From Bacillus sp. (in: firmicutes) (GTDB taxonomy: Bacteria; Bacillota; Bacilli; Bacillales; Salisediminibacteriaceae): a stretch of 43,107 bases of DNA. The notes below the pieces were generated by a model, which was not told the origin of the DNA, made no database searches, and was given only the letters and a program-made list of their open reading frames with translations. The stretch spans positions 1 through 43,107 of the forward strand of contig JAJOJL010000137.1 in the NCBI GenBank assembly GCA_021208645.1, given 5' to 3'. Both the position numbers and the translations under genes were made by a program. This document shows, in pieces, positions 19,306 through 27,973 of the stretch (position 1 is the first letter of the stretch; every line of letters starts with the position of its first letter).

Positions 19306-19551
19306 TTGGGAATTGTTGTTGTGGAAATTTGTTGTAACAGTCTGATCAATGCCATCGACGTAGAAGCAATTTTAGAAGATGAATATCCAGAAGTGGCAGT
19401 AATTGAAAACACTTGTCTGTCCTTTTGCGGCATGTGTGCCAGAAGCCCTTTTGCTATCGTAAATGGAAAACGAATTTTTGCAAAAACCCCTGAAAAGTGT
19501 CTCACTTTAATTAAAGAGGAAATTGAAAAGGAATTAGCAATGTATAGATAA
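19306..19551 (+). CDS. DUF1450 family protein (YuzB-like)
   Basis: 81 residues from TTG 19306, chosen because GGAGGTG precedes it and DUF1450 proteins start at GIVVVE. A longer frame from ATG 19273 would put the ribosome site inside the gene. The cysteines in VEICCN and CLSFCGMC, and NGKRIFAKT, match the family. Ferredoxin-like small protein of unknown function, common in Bacillaceae. Followed by a strong terminator. Confidence 0.88.
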   Translation: MGIVVVEICCNSLINAIDVEAILEDEYPEVAVIENTCLSFCGMCARSPFAIVNGKRIFAKTPEKCLTLIKEEIEKELAMYR

Positions 19552-19578
19552 TTCGACAAAGATCCATCCATTTCCATA

Positions 19579-19752
19579 TTAATGGTGTTCAAAGAAGCGT
19601 TGCGACTTCTTTGAACACTTTTTTGCGTTGACTGGCTTAACGAAGATTAAGCTCCGGAGGTATAAAACACTAAAATAGTTGATGAAGAGCCTGTTCATAA
19701 ACCGCATAAATGTTGGCATAAACGACGCTAAATATCGCACTATTGCATGCAT
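19579..19752 (-). CDS. Possible small hydrophobic peptide
   Basis: 57 residues on the minus strand, starting at ATG 19752 with an excellent AAGGAGG eight bases ahead. The product (MHAIVRYLASFMPTFMRFMN...) is amphipathic to hydrophobic and rich in Met, Phe and Arg, like small membrane peptides. Its last third runs through the terminator hairpin of the DUF1450 gene, which argues that the true end or existence is doubtful. The ribosome site is the main support. Confidence 0.35.
   Translation of the reverse strand: MHAIVRYLASFMPTFMRFMNRLFINYFSVLYLRSLIFVKPVNAKKCSKKSQRFFEHH
19585..19624 (+). terminator. Terminator after DUF1450 gene
   Basis: GTGTTCAAAGAAG (19585-19597) pairs perfectly with CTTCTTTGAACAC (19606-19618), then six T. 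Confidence 0.88.
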
Positions 19753-19906
19753 TTTATCATCCTCCTTACCTTTATCATTTTCGTTAGGAGATACGTTTAT
19801 GTAAGGGGAAAAATGGGATACCCAATCCAATTGTCCCCCTTCATAATTTGGGTGAGGTAGGTAAAACTAAAGACTATCTAATGTCAGCAATAAGGAGTTG
19901 GCTATT

Positions 19907-20909
19907 ATGCTAAAACAACCAATAAGTTCTTCAGAGATAGGGACTCTGTGGCTTACCTATCAAGAGAAAGCATTAATTATTCGTTTTCTTGAATATTTTC
20001 TAGAGAAATCCAATGAGCAAGAAGCAAGGAATATTTTAGGTGGGTTATGGCAGAACCTTGATTTTTATATAAAAAAAATGGAGAACATTTTTCAAGAAGA
20101 AGGGATCACGGTGCCAGTAGCTTTTACAAAGGAAGATGTGAATTTAGAGGCTCCAAAGCTATATGACAATGGGTTTGATATTTTGATGCTCCGCGTATTT
20201 AAGGAATTAAGTATGGGGATGTACACCATCAATATGAATATGTCCTATAGAGAAGATATTATAACTCTATATAAAGATCTCACGGAAATGACCCAATCCA
20301 CCTATAGAATTGCTACGTATTATTTGTTGGATAAAGGACTCCTAGCTGCGTCACCAAACGTAACTCACCCAAAAGAGACGGAATTCGTAAAAGGAAAAAG
20401 TTATTTAAATGGCTTCAATCCTTTTAAACATCCGAGGGCATTGAGCGATATTGAATTAGGAATTCTTCATCAAGGGATTGAAAGTAACAGCATTGGGATG
20501 CAGTTAATTACAGGTTTTGCCCAAGTGGCAAATAATAAAAAAGGTTCAAAAATATTTTATTAAAGGGAAAGAAATCGCCAAAAAACAAATTGAAACGTAT
20601 ACAGGCATTCTCCTCAAAAATGACATGCAGCCATCCGTAAGAATTGGAAGTCATGTAACTCAATCGCAGGTAGCTCCATTTTCGGATAAATTAATGATGT
20701 ATTGTGTGTATTTATTGAACGGGTTTGGCCTTGTGGGCGGCAGTTTTGGGACTGTTTTTACTTTACGTAATGATATTTCTGTAAAAACAGCAATGGTTGC
20801 GAAAGATATTTTCCTTTATACCAATGAGGGAATTGATCTTATGATCAAGAACGGCTGGATGGAGGAACCACCACAGACTGAAGATAGAGCGAAGTTGACA
20901 GGGGATTAA
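19907..20909 (+). CDS. DUF3231 family protein (frameshifted)
   Basis: About 334 residues made of two related helical halves, one before and one after FNPFKHPRALSDIELG, as in DUF3231 proteins of spore formers. ATG 19907 follows AAGGAG. The frame breaks at six A (20537-20542); five A gives NNKKVQKYFIKGKEIAKKQI and restores the second half. Distant ferritin-like four-helix folds have been suggested for the family; function unknown. Stands alone. Confidence 0.82.
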
Positions 20910-21046
20910 ATTCTAGTAAAAATGCGCAGGACGACTTTTTGGAAATATCAATTTTCGTGTGAATAATTGGCAGGAAAATGGTTATCTTAACATTGTTAAT
21001 ATCCTGTCTGTTGATTGATAGCAGGCATACATAGGAGGGTTTCAAG

Positions 21047-21520
21047 ATGATAAATAGATGGATGTTCACATTGACAGCTTGTTTTTTGTTAATGAATGTA
21101 GTGTTCGTTAGTGGGAATGTTGCTTTTGCCCAAGATGTGGAACTTCAAAAGGAAGAGGATGTTATTGAGGAACCAGTAGAGGAAGAGAAAGAGCCGGAAG
21201 TTCCTAAAGAAGTGGTTATGCCTGTGAAGTTTGAACTGGAGGTGGAATGCGCCGACGGTACGGAGCGGGAATGGGAGTATATAAAGAAAAAGAAAAAAGT
21301 GAAGGCAGAAATTGAGTACGGCGATAAGGAGATCAAGGGGCCGGAAGCAATTGAAAAGATGGAAGGCTATCTTTCTCAATTGCAGTTAAAGGATAAAACA
21401 GACGACGAGGCCATCATTGAGCATGTCCTTGACATTTTTGATGTGAACCGAGCGGATGTGAAAAAGCTCGAGTTAGAAATTAAGTGTGAAAGCGGAAGAA
21501 AAATTAAAATTAAGCAGTAA
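21047..21520 (+). CDS. YusW-like exported protein
   Basis: 157 residues. Signal peptide ends near VAFAQD; an acidic linker (EEPVEEEKEPEVP) follows. The YusW-like domain covers the C-terminal 105 residues: KFELEVECADGTEREWEY, KAEIEYG, then LELEIKCESG, a repeated beta-strand pattern. ATG 21047 follows TAGGAGGG. Cleavage near AFA fits signal peptidase I and there is no lipobox. Function unknown. Has its own terminator. Confidence 0.8.
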   Translation: MINRWMFTLTACFLLMNVVFVSGNVAFAQDVELQKEEDVIEEPVEEEKEPEVPKEVVMPVKFELEVECADGTEREWEYIKKKKKVKAEIEYGDKEIKGPEAIEKMEGYLSQLQLKDKTDDEAIIEHVLDIFDVNRADVKKLELEIKCESGRKIKIKQ

Positions 21521-21526
21521 GAAAAA

Positions 21527-21552
21527 ACCCGACAGGTGTCTGTCGGGTTTTG
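21527..21552 (+). terminator. Terminator after yusW-like gene
   Basis: ACCCGACA (21527-21534) pairs with TGTCGGGT (21541-21548), then TTTT; related in sequence to the GACAGGTG repeat hairpins. Confidence 0.85.
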
Positions 21553-21674
21553 TCGATTTACCTTAGTGGTGTGGTTGTGTTGAGGGGAGGAAAATTTTTG
21601 AAAAGTTGTATATATCCCCGTCTGTTAGTTCAATCTATGGTTGAATTTATCTAGTTTGAAGAGGGTGGGATACG

Positions 21675-22259
21675 TTGTACTTGGGAAGTGTATTTAATTC
21701 AGTTCTTGTTGATGATGGTTGGTTACTCGTATTGGGTGAGATTACTTTTTATTTTTTGGTATATAGTTTTTTTGGCTGGATGTTGGAAAATAGCTATAAC
21801 TATTTTGTAAATGGAAAATTTCTAAAAGATAATTTCTGGAAGGGCCCGTTTAAGCCCATGTATGGATTTGCCCCTGTACTGCTTGTGTCCATGATTGGGG
21901 AGGGTACGCCCGTGTATCTTATTCTGCTCCTTTGTTTTTTTGTTCCCACATTGGTTGAATATATCAGTGGCCTCATGCTGGATACTCTTTTTCAACGGAA
22001 GTGGTGGGATTACAAAGAATTGCCTATGCAGCTCCAAGGGCATATTTGCCTGCCATTTTCGTTATGTTGGGTCGTTCTGTCTCTGTTTTGTGTTACATAT
22101 CTTCACCCTGGTCTAGAAAGGGTATTTTTGTCGGTGACTCCATGGTGGAGTTATGTTTGGCCAATTATGTTGTTATATTTTATTGCTGAGGTAATGTTTG
22201 CTGTGATGAGGCATACGCAGGGACGTTATGCTGAGAAAGGAACAGGTTCACTACACTAA
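21675..22259 (+). CDS. CmpB-type membrane protein (putative ABC transporter type IV)
   Basis: 194 residues with about five membrane segments. FGWMLENSYNY, KGPFKPMYGFAPVLL, WWDYKELPMQLQGHICL and the final helix match the family annotated as putative ABC-transporter type IV (PF06541), despite the lack of ATPase partners. Start TTG 21675 after GAGGGTGGG. Real function unknown. Not in an operon. Confidence 0.75.
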   Translation: MYLGSVFNSVLVDDGWLLVLGEITFYFLVYSFFGWMLENSYNYFVNGKFLKDNFWKGPFKPMYGFAPVLLVSMIGEGTPVYLILLLCFFVPTLVEYISGLMLDTLFQRKWWDYKELPMQLQGHICLPFSLCWVVLSLFCVTYLHPGLERVFLSVTPWWSYVWPIMLLYFIAEVMFAVMRHTQGRYAEKGTGSLH

Positions 22260-22431
22260 AGCGATTAGTTTAAGATGAAGTTAAGAACTTATAACATGGG
22301 ATGAAGTAGTACTAGTTAGTCATCTTCGTTTAGTTGAAAATGGCTTATCTTTTTTTCTAGTCATGCACCTAATTTTCTTTCCAGCATAAAAGTAGCTTTT
22401 GTGTAAACGTAACAGGAAAGGGATGATTTAT

Positions 22432-22569
22432 GTGGATAAGAAGACACAGGTTACTTTGACGAAGAAGGGGATAGAAAAGTCGGGAAGTGGATTTAAGGTA
22501 GTGAAGGTGGAAGTAAAGGACCCTTCAGATAGTATCTATGCTGTATGCACACCAGTGAAATGGCAATAG
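22432..22569 (+). CDS. Small basic protein, 45 residues
   Basis: GTG 22432 (or ATG 22423 in frame) preceded by AGGAAAGGG. The product MDKKTQVTLTKKGIEKSGSG... is lysine-rich with a regular strand-like pattern (FKVVKVEVKD) and one Cys near the end. It is followed 10 bases later by a perfect terminator. Ribosome site, terminator and composition support a real small gene. No family recognised. Confidence 0.5.
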   Translation: MDKKTQVTLTKKGIEKSGSGFKVVKVEVKDPSDSIYAVCTPVKWQ

Positions 22570-22579
22570 TAAAGGTGAA

Positions 22580-22626
22580 AAGTGACAGGGAGATTTTTTC
22601 TTATATCTTCCTGTCACTTTTTTTTA
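22580..22626 (+). terminator. Terminator after the 45-residue gene
   Basis: AAGTGACAGG (22580-22589) pairs with CCTGTCACTT (22610-22619), then a run of T. Confidence 0.85.
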
Positions 22627-22804
22627 TTAAAATGCTGCTTATTTCCTTACATGTAAAGTACGTAACCCTTATGAAGGTCAATTTAAAGTAGTAGCAAAAC
22701 TAGAGGGGGAGTAGTAGGTGTAGGTGGTAGATAAATACAGCTTTAGGTAGTCATCTGTATTTGGTATAGTTATATAACGAGAGAGAAATGACAGGGGGAG
22801 TACG

Positions 22805-23098
22805 ATGAAACTACCAACTTGCAGAAAATGTGGCAGCAAGGTGCAATGGCAAAAAATATATACGTCGGTTTGGATGGGGTATAAACCGATTAAATGTGAT
22901 GAGTGTGGGGAGGTAAATGAAATATCCTCCTACACGATGGGAAAGGTCTCACTCCTTGTGTTTGTCCCATTATTATTGTTAGGGATGTTCATGACCAATG
23001 AAACAACCATCATTGTTTCCATCCTCACCGTTCTTATTGCATTTAGTTTAGTATCTACAATCGTACCATACATAGTAAAATTTAAAGAGAATCAATGA
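22805..23098 (+). CDS. CXXC-20-CXXC family membrane protein
   Basis: 97 residues: zinc ribbon CRKC, about 21 residues, CDEC, then two membrane helices (VSLLVFVPLLLLGMF and IIVSILTVLIAFSLV). This is the layout of the TIGR04104 cxxc_20_cxxc family, common in Bacillus and of unknown function. ATG 22805 after AGGGGGAG. Confidence 0.75.
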   Translation: MKLPTCRKCGSKVQWQKIYTSVWMGYKPIKCDECGEVNEISSYTMGKVSLLVFVPLLLLGMFMTNETTIIVSILTVLIAFSLVSTIVPYIVKFKENQ

Positions 23099-23112
23099 AT
23101 GCGACAAAAAAG

Positions 23113-23141
23113 CGACAGGCGCCTGGCACCTGTCGTTTTTT
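23113..23141. terminator. Terminator of the GACAGG-GCC-GGC-CCTGTC repeat type
   Basis: CGACAGGCGCC (23113-23123) and GGCACCTGTCG (23125-23135) with one mismatch, then TTTTTT. Shares its core with 15720 and 29711. Confidence 0.82.
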
Positions 23142-23296
23142 CTTTAAATAAAGGAATTTTCAACAGGTGGCTCGAAATAGAAACTACACGGTGCAGGGAA
23201 GTTCAGTGGCTATTTTGGAATGGTCTGTAATTCGTAAATTAGAGCTGCGAATGAATTCTATTCTTCTAGAAAGTGAGAGGGAGGTGAGGTGGTGGA

Positions 23297-24199
23297 ATGA
23301 AGTTGGACGCTGTGTTTGAAGGAGGAGGAATAAAGGCATTAGCACATCTTGGGGCTGTGGCAGCGATGGAAGAGAATGGTTATGAATGGGAAAGGATAGC
23401 AGGTACATCTGCAGGGTCCATCATTGCGACGTTGTTAGCAGCAGGTTACACATCAGATGAATTAACGAAACTTATGTTGGAGTTTCCATTTAACCGAATC
23501 ACCAAAAGAACCGGACTTAGTAGAATCCCACTAGGAGGGCCATTACTCAATTTATCTTTCCATAATGGTATGTACCAGATGACAATATTGGAAGAATGGC
23601 TAAATACAGCATTAAATCGAAAGGGTATTAGGACATTTGGGGATTTGCCGACGGACAAATTAAAAATTGTCCTATCAGACATCTCCCATTACCGCATGGC
23701 TATCCTTCCTGATGACCTACCTTTCTACGGGCTAGATCCTGCTACATTCCCTATCTCTAAGGCAGTCAAGTTAAGTAGCTCCATCCCCTATTATTTTGTT
23801 CCAGGGCAGATAGGTAGTCACACAATTGTAGATGGAGCTATTTTGAGCAACTACCCCATCTGGATTTTTGACACTAAAGAAGTACCCAGATGGCCGACGA
23901 TTGGGTTCCGGTTATCTGGACAAACCATTGATCCTCAATCGTTTCAGGTGAAAGGACCAATCTCGAAAACCATTTCAATTATTCGCACAATGATGGAAGC
24001 ACATGACAAGCGTTATATTGATAGAGGTGCTGCAGTAAGAACGGTATTCATTGAAGGAATTGAAGTATCCGCGACTGATTTTACGATTCCCTTTGAAAAA
24101 AAGCATGCATTAGTAGAATTTGGAAGAATAGCAACGAAGCATTTCCTGAAGGACTGGAATTTTGAAAAATATGTTAATGATTATCGAATATGCGAATAA
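23297..24199 (+). CDS. Patatin-like phospholipase
   Basis: 300 residues. Oxyanion loop EGGGIKALAHLG at residues 8-19, nucleophile elbow GTSAG (Ser38) and the catalytic Asp in VDGA near residue 178 give the full Ser-Asp dyad. No signal peptide, so probably cytoplasmic or membrane-associated. RssA/YlbK-like esterase group. ATG 23297 follows GAGGGAGGTGAGGTGG. Acts on lipid acyl esters; exact substrate unknown. Confidence 0.9.
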   Translation: MKLDAVFEGGGIKALAHLGAVAAMEENGYEWERIAGTSAGSIIATLLAAGYTSDELTKLMLEFPFNRITKRTGLSRIPLGGPLLNLSFHNGMYQMTILEEWLNTALNRKGIRTFGDLPTDKLKIVLSDISHYRMAILPDDLPFYGLDPATFPISKAVKLSSSIPYYFVPGQIGSHTIVDGAILSNYPIWIFDTKEVPRWPTIGFRLSGQTIDPQSFQVKGPISKTISIIRTMMEAHDKRYIDRGAAVRTVFIEGIEVSATDFTIPFEKKHALVEFGRIATKHFLKDWNFEKYVNDYRICE

Positions 24200-24263
24200 T
24201 AAGAAGCAGTTAAACTTGAATTGAATGGAGTGGTGAATTATTGGAAGTGAATATATATGAATA

Positions 24264-24298
24264 GTCCTCTCCACGTATAAGGAGGGGCTATTTTCATG
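24264..24298 (+). terminator. Weak terminator-like hairpin after patatin gene
   Basis: TAGTCCTCTCC and GGAGGGGCTA pair with a bulge and a G-U, then TTTT. Confidence 0.35.
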
Positions 24299-24447
24299 AC
24301 TAAGAATTTCAGTAATTAATCGAACTATTTGTTTTAAGAAAATAAGGATATTATGTGAATATTTGAAATAAACCACTCTCACGATACAAATAAATAATTA
24401 AAATTGATAAGAGTATAATAAATAATTGTTTTTTAGGGGGACTTACC

Positions 24448-25350
24448 ATGGGGGATATTACTTTCCGGAATTATAAAAATGAAGATGTGGAAAAAATCAG
24501 TATATTTCTTGGATCTATTGATTTTTCCAAAAGAAATAGTTGTGAAAAGGTAATGTGGGATTGCTTTACTAAACACCCTTGCTCGGAAATGTTTCAGCCA
24601 GAAAACATTGGGATATGGGAAGTAGACAATACCATAGTTGCAATTGTCCGGCTTGAAAGCCCATGGCCAGGGAGTGTTATTATTACTGCTTCACATACGC
24701 ACCTTTCTTCCAAATTACTTGAGGAAATATTATCGTACGCAGAAAATACCTTTGCTGGAAAGGGCGAAGGAAATACGAGATATTTAGAGGTTTTAATCAG
24801 GGAAGAGGATAACCTCCAGGATACATTAGAAAAACTAGGCTACAAGCGAGGTAGAAGAGGAAGGATGTATTGCCTATCCACTGCACAACTTTCTGAAAAA
24901 ACAAACTTCCCTGAGGGCTATGAGTTGAAAACGCTTAAAGAAATCTATGATTTTAACAAATTAAGTAAATTGATCTGGCGTGGCTTTAATTACGAAGGGG
25001 ACCCACCTGGTATTGATGATGACGTCTATTTGCCAAAAAAGCATGCTTGGTTACCGTATCAACAAGATATTTGTACTGTGGCGATAGGGCCAGACGGGAA
25101 CTACGCTTCCTTTTGTGGTATGTGGCTAGACAAGGAAACGAAAACTGCATTCATTGAACCCTTAGTAACGGACAAGTCATATCGTGGGTTAGGATTAGCT
25201 AGGGCATGTGTCTATCATTCTATTCATCTTTGTAAAGATATTGGAGCAAAACAAGTATATGTAGAGGCAGATACACAAGCAATCCCTTGGTATGAGAAAA
25301 TTGGCTTTCGAGAAAGCTGCCATAGTTACGCATGGGTAAAAAAATTATGA
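24448..25350 (+). CDS. GNAT family N-acetyltransferase
   Basis: 300 residues. The C-terminal half is a GNAT domain with the acetyl-CoA loop YRGLGLARA and a YEKIGF segment. The N-terminal half has a second, degenerate GNAT-like region (LEVLIREEDN...LEKLGYKRG) without the loop, as in two-domain GNATs. ATG 24448 after GGGGGAC. Substrate unknown. Confidence 0.85.
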   Translation: MGDITFRNYKNEDVEKISIFLGSIDFSKRNSCEKVMWDCFTKHPCSEMFQPENIGIWEVDNTIVAIVRLESPWPGSVIITASHTHLSSKLLEEILSYAENTFAGKGEGNTRYLEVLIREEDNLQDTLEKLGYKRGRRGRMYCLSTAQLSEKTNFPEGYELKTLKEIYDFNKLSKLIWRGFNYEGDPPGIDDDVYLPKKHAWLPYQQDICTVAIGPDGNYASFCGMWLDKETKTAFIEPLVTDKSYRGLGLARACVYHSIHLCKDIGAKQVYVEADTQAIPWYEKIGFRESCHSYAWVKKL

Positions 25351-25380
25351 GGATGTACTAAATAACGTGGAACAATTTGT

Positions 25381-25413
25381 GTGAAACAATATTTTTCGGG
25401 TGGTGACAGGCAC
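25381..25413. repeat. Dispersed repeat, unoccupied IS110 target copy
   Basis: GTGAAACAA then TTCGGGTGGTGACAGGCAC (25395-25413). The same two blocks lie at the left border of the IS110 element (about 39838-39865), where the sequence breaks off after GACAG. This copy is just upstream of the GH3 gene. Confidence 0.7.
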
Positions 25414-25432
25414 CGCAAAGGGAGGAAGGTAA

Positions 25433-27850
25433 ATGGATATGGTCAATGATGTGTTGCGTCAAATGACGCTCGAAGAAAAGGCTTCGTTATGTTCAGGAAA
25501 GGATTTCTGGCATTTGAAGGCGATTAACCGACTAAATATACCATCGGTAATGCTTGCCGATGGACCGCACGGATTAAGGAAGCAATCAGAAGGGGCAGAC
25601 CATCTCGGTATCCATGACATTGTGCCTTCCACGTGTTTTCCCACGGCCGTTACTTTAGCTTCTTCATGGGACCTTGAACTTCTTCAGGAAGTGGGGAAGG
25701 CACTTGGGGAAGAATGCTTGCAAGAAGGTGTATCAGTCCTTTTGGGGCCGGGAATTAATTTAAAGCGGTCGCCCCTTTGCGGTCGCAACTTCGAATATTT
25801 CAGTGAGGATCCTTATATTACTGGTGAAATGGCAGCAGCTTTTATTAAAGGGGTACAATCCCAAGGGGTAGGGACTTCGTTAAAGCATTTCGCTGCTAAT
25901 AATCAGGAAAGCAACCGAATGACCATCGACACCTTTGTAGACGAGCGCGCTTTTCGTGAACTGTACTTACCTGGATTTGAAACAGCTGTCAAGAAAGCTC
26001 AGCCGTGGACGGTAATGTGCTCTTATAACAAAGTAAATGGCATTTATGCCAGTGAAAACAAGCGGCTGTTAACCACCGTTTTAAAAGATGAATGGGGTTA
26101 TGAAGGAATCGTGGTTTCAGACTGGGGAGCTACCAATGACCGAGTACTTGGTTTACAAGCAGGGCTAGATTTAGAAATGCCGTCTTCTTTTGGGGAAAAT
26201 GACCGTTTGATTGTGGAGGCAGTTCAAAATGGAAATTTAGCTGTCGAAGTTTTGGATGAGGCAGTGAAGAGACTGCTCACGCTTATTTTAAAGGCAGAAA
26301 AATCACACCGCCAAAATACATATGACAAGCAAAAACATCATCAATTAGCAAGGAAAGCAGCAGCAGAAAGTACCGTCCTGTTAAAGAACGAAGCTGCAAT
26401 GCTCCCCTTAGCTCTGGAAGAAAAACTCGCCGTTATTGGTGAAATGGCGAAAGTTCCCCGCTACCAAGGTGCAGGGAGTTCCCTCGTGAACCCTACCAAA
26501 TTAGTGTCAGCTTACGCTGCATTGGAGGAGCGGATTGGGAAGGATGGATTCGTTTATGCAGACGGATATGAAGTGAACAGGGAGACAACGGATCGGGAGC
26601 GACTGGAGGAAGCGGTAAAAGTAGCAAAGAAAGCAGATAAAGTGATTGTTTTTGTGGGACTCACGGAGTTGTTCGAATCGGAAGGGTTTGACAGGGAACA
26701 CCTATACATCCCCCAAAGCCACGCTGACCTCATTGAGGCGATAGGGGATGTGAACGAAAACCTTATCGTCGTCTTGGAAAACGGGGCTCCAGTGGTGATG
26801 CCATGGGTCGGGAAGACAAAGGCCGTCGTCGAAACATACTTAGGTGGACAGGCTGGTGGAGAAGCTTTGTGGGACGTTCTTTTTGGTGATGTGAATCCTT
26901 CTGGAAAGCTTGCCGAAACCTTTCCTGTAATGCTGGAGGACACCCCTTGCGCGAACTATTTCCCAATGGGACCGACAGCGGTGGAATACCGCGAAAGCAT
27001 CTATGTAGGTTATCGCTACTACGACACCGCGGAAAAACCAGTGCTGTTTCCGTTCGGCCATGGCTTATCCTTTACCAAATTTGAATACAGTGATCTTATT
27101 ATGAATCGTGCAAAATTGAAAGATACGGAGCTTTTGGAAGTGACAGTATCTGTAAAAAATATCGGTGACCGTTTCGGAAAAGAAGTGGTTCAACTTTACG
27201 TTGCGGACAGTGAATCTACGATTTTTCGTCCTAAAAAAGAGTTGCGAAGTTTTGCGAAAGTAGCGTTAGAACCAGGGGAAGTGAAGCAAGTTAGCTTCAC
27301 GCTCGATAAACGAGCTTTTGCCTACTATAACGTAGAGCTTTCAGACTGGGTAGTGGAATCAGGGGAATTCGAAATACTAGTGGGAGCAAGTTCACACGAT
27401 ATTCGTTTAACGGAAAAAATGTGGGTGGAATCGACGACAGGTTTTGACGAAGGGAAAAATGACCGTCGAGATGAGTGGAACGTTTACTATGGGGTAACAA
27501 GCGATTGGTCTGTTGATAAAGCTAGTTTTGAAAAACTGTACGGAGAGGAAATAGTGTACGAGAAGCTTAGTCAAAAGGGATCCTTTCATCGGAATTCAAG
27601 AGTGATAGATATGAAGTCGACCTGGCTCGGTAACCTCCTTTATAAAGTGATGGTACGGGAATTGGAGAAAAAAGAGATAAAGGACGAAAAAACAAAAGCC
27701 ATGTATGTGGCTGCTTTAAATGAACTTCCTTTAAGGGGACTGCAGATGGGCAGCGAAGGAAAACTCACAATGGACATGATTGACGGACTTGTCCATATGC
27801 TTAATGGCAAGTGGTGGAGGGTGGTTAAGCAGTTGATAAAGAAGGAATAA
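25433..27850 (+). CDS. Glycoside hydrolase family 3 (beta-glucosidase type)
   Basis: 805 residues. N-terminal barrel with LADGPHGLR, KHFAANNQE and the nucleophile Asp230 in VVSDWGA. The second alpha/beta domain has the LYIPQSHADLIEA segment. A C-terminal Fn3-like domain follows (GKEVVQLYVAD), then an extra tail of about 110 residues ending in a basic helix. No signal peptide, so a cytoplasmic enzyme that would split imported oligosaccharides. ATG 25433 with AAAGGAGGAAGG. No sugar transporter next to it, so substrate is open. Confidence 0.92.
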   Translation: MDMVNDVLRQMTLEEKASLCSGKDFWHLKAINRLNIPSVMLADGPHGLRKQSEGADHLGIHDIVPSTCFPTAVTLASSWDLELLQEVGKALGEECLQEGVSVLLGPGINLKRSPLCGRNFEYFSEDPYITGEMAAAFIKGVQSQGVGTSLKHFAANNQESNRMTIDTFVDERAFRELYLPGFETAVKKAQPWTVMCSYNKVNGIYASENKRLLTTVLKDEWGYEGIVVSDWGATNDRVLGLQAGLDLEMPSSFGENDRLIVEAVQNGNLAVEVLDEAVKRLLTLILKAEKSHRQNTYDKQKHHQLARKAAAESTVLLKNEAAMLPLALEEKLAVIGEMAKVPRYQGAGSSLVNPTKLVSAYAALEERIGKDGFVYADGYEVNRETTDRERLEEAVKVAKKADKVIVFVGLTELFESEGFDREHLYIPQSHADLIEAIGDVNENLIVVLENGAPVVMPWVGKTKAVVETYLGGQAGGEALWDVLFGDVNPSGKLAETFPVMLEDTPCANYFPMGPTAVEYRESIYVGYRYYDTAEKPVLFPFGHGLSFTKFEYSDLIMNRAKLKDTELLEVTVSVKNIGDRFGKEVVQLYVADSESTIFRPKKELRSFAKVALEPGEVKQVSFTLDKRAFAYYNVELSDWVVESGEFEILVGASSHDIRLTEKMWVESTTGFDEGKNDRRDEWNVYYGVTSDWSVDKASFEKLYGEEIVYEKLSQKGSFHRNSRVIDMKSTWLGNLLYKVMVRELEKKEIKDEKTKAMYVAALNELPLRGLQMGSEGKLTMDMIDGLVHMLNGKWWRVVKQLIKKE

Positions 27851-27973
27851 CTTTCCCATTAGATAAAGGAGATATAAGGTTTCATCCAACTAGTAAAGCA
27901 GTTAGTGCAGTTTCTTGATTTGAAACTTTTTCCCAGGTATTTCGTAAATAATTGAAGGAAAGGGGTGGTATAG

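Noticed and set aside
26554..26943. 129-codon minus-strand ORF inside the GH3 gene
   Set aside because: Overlaps a clear enzyme domain, no ribosome site; a shadow frame.
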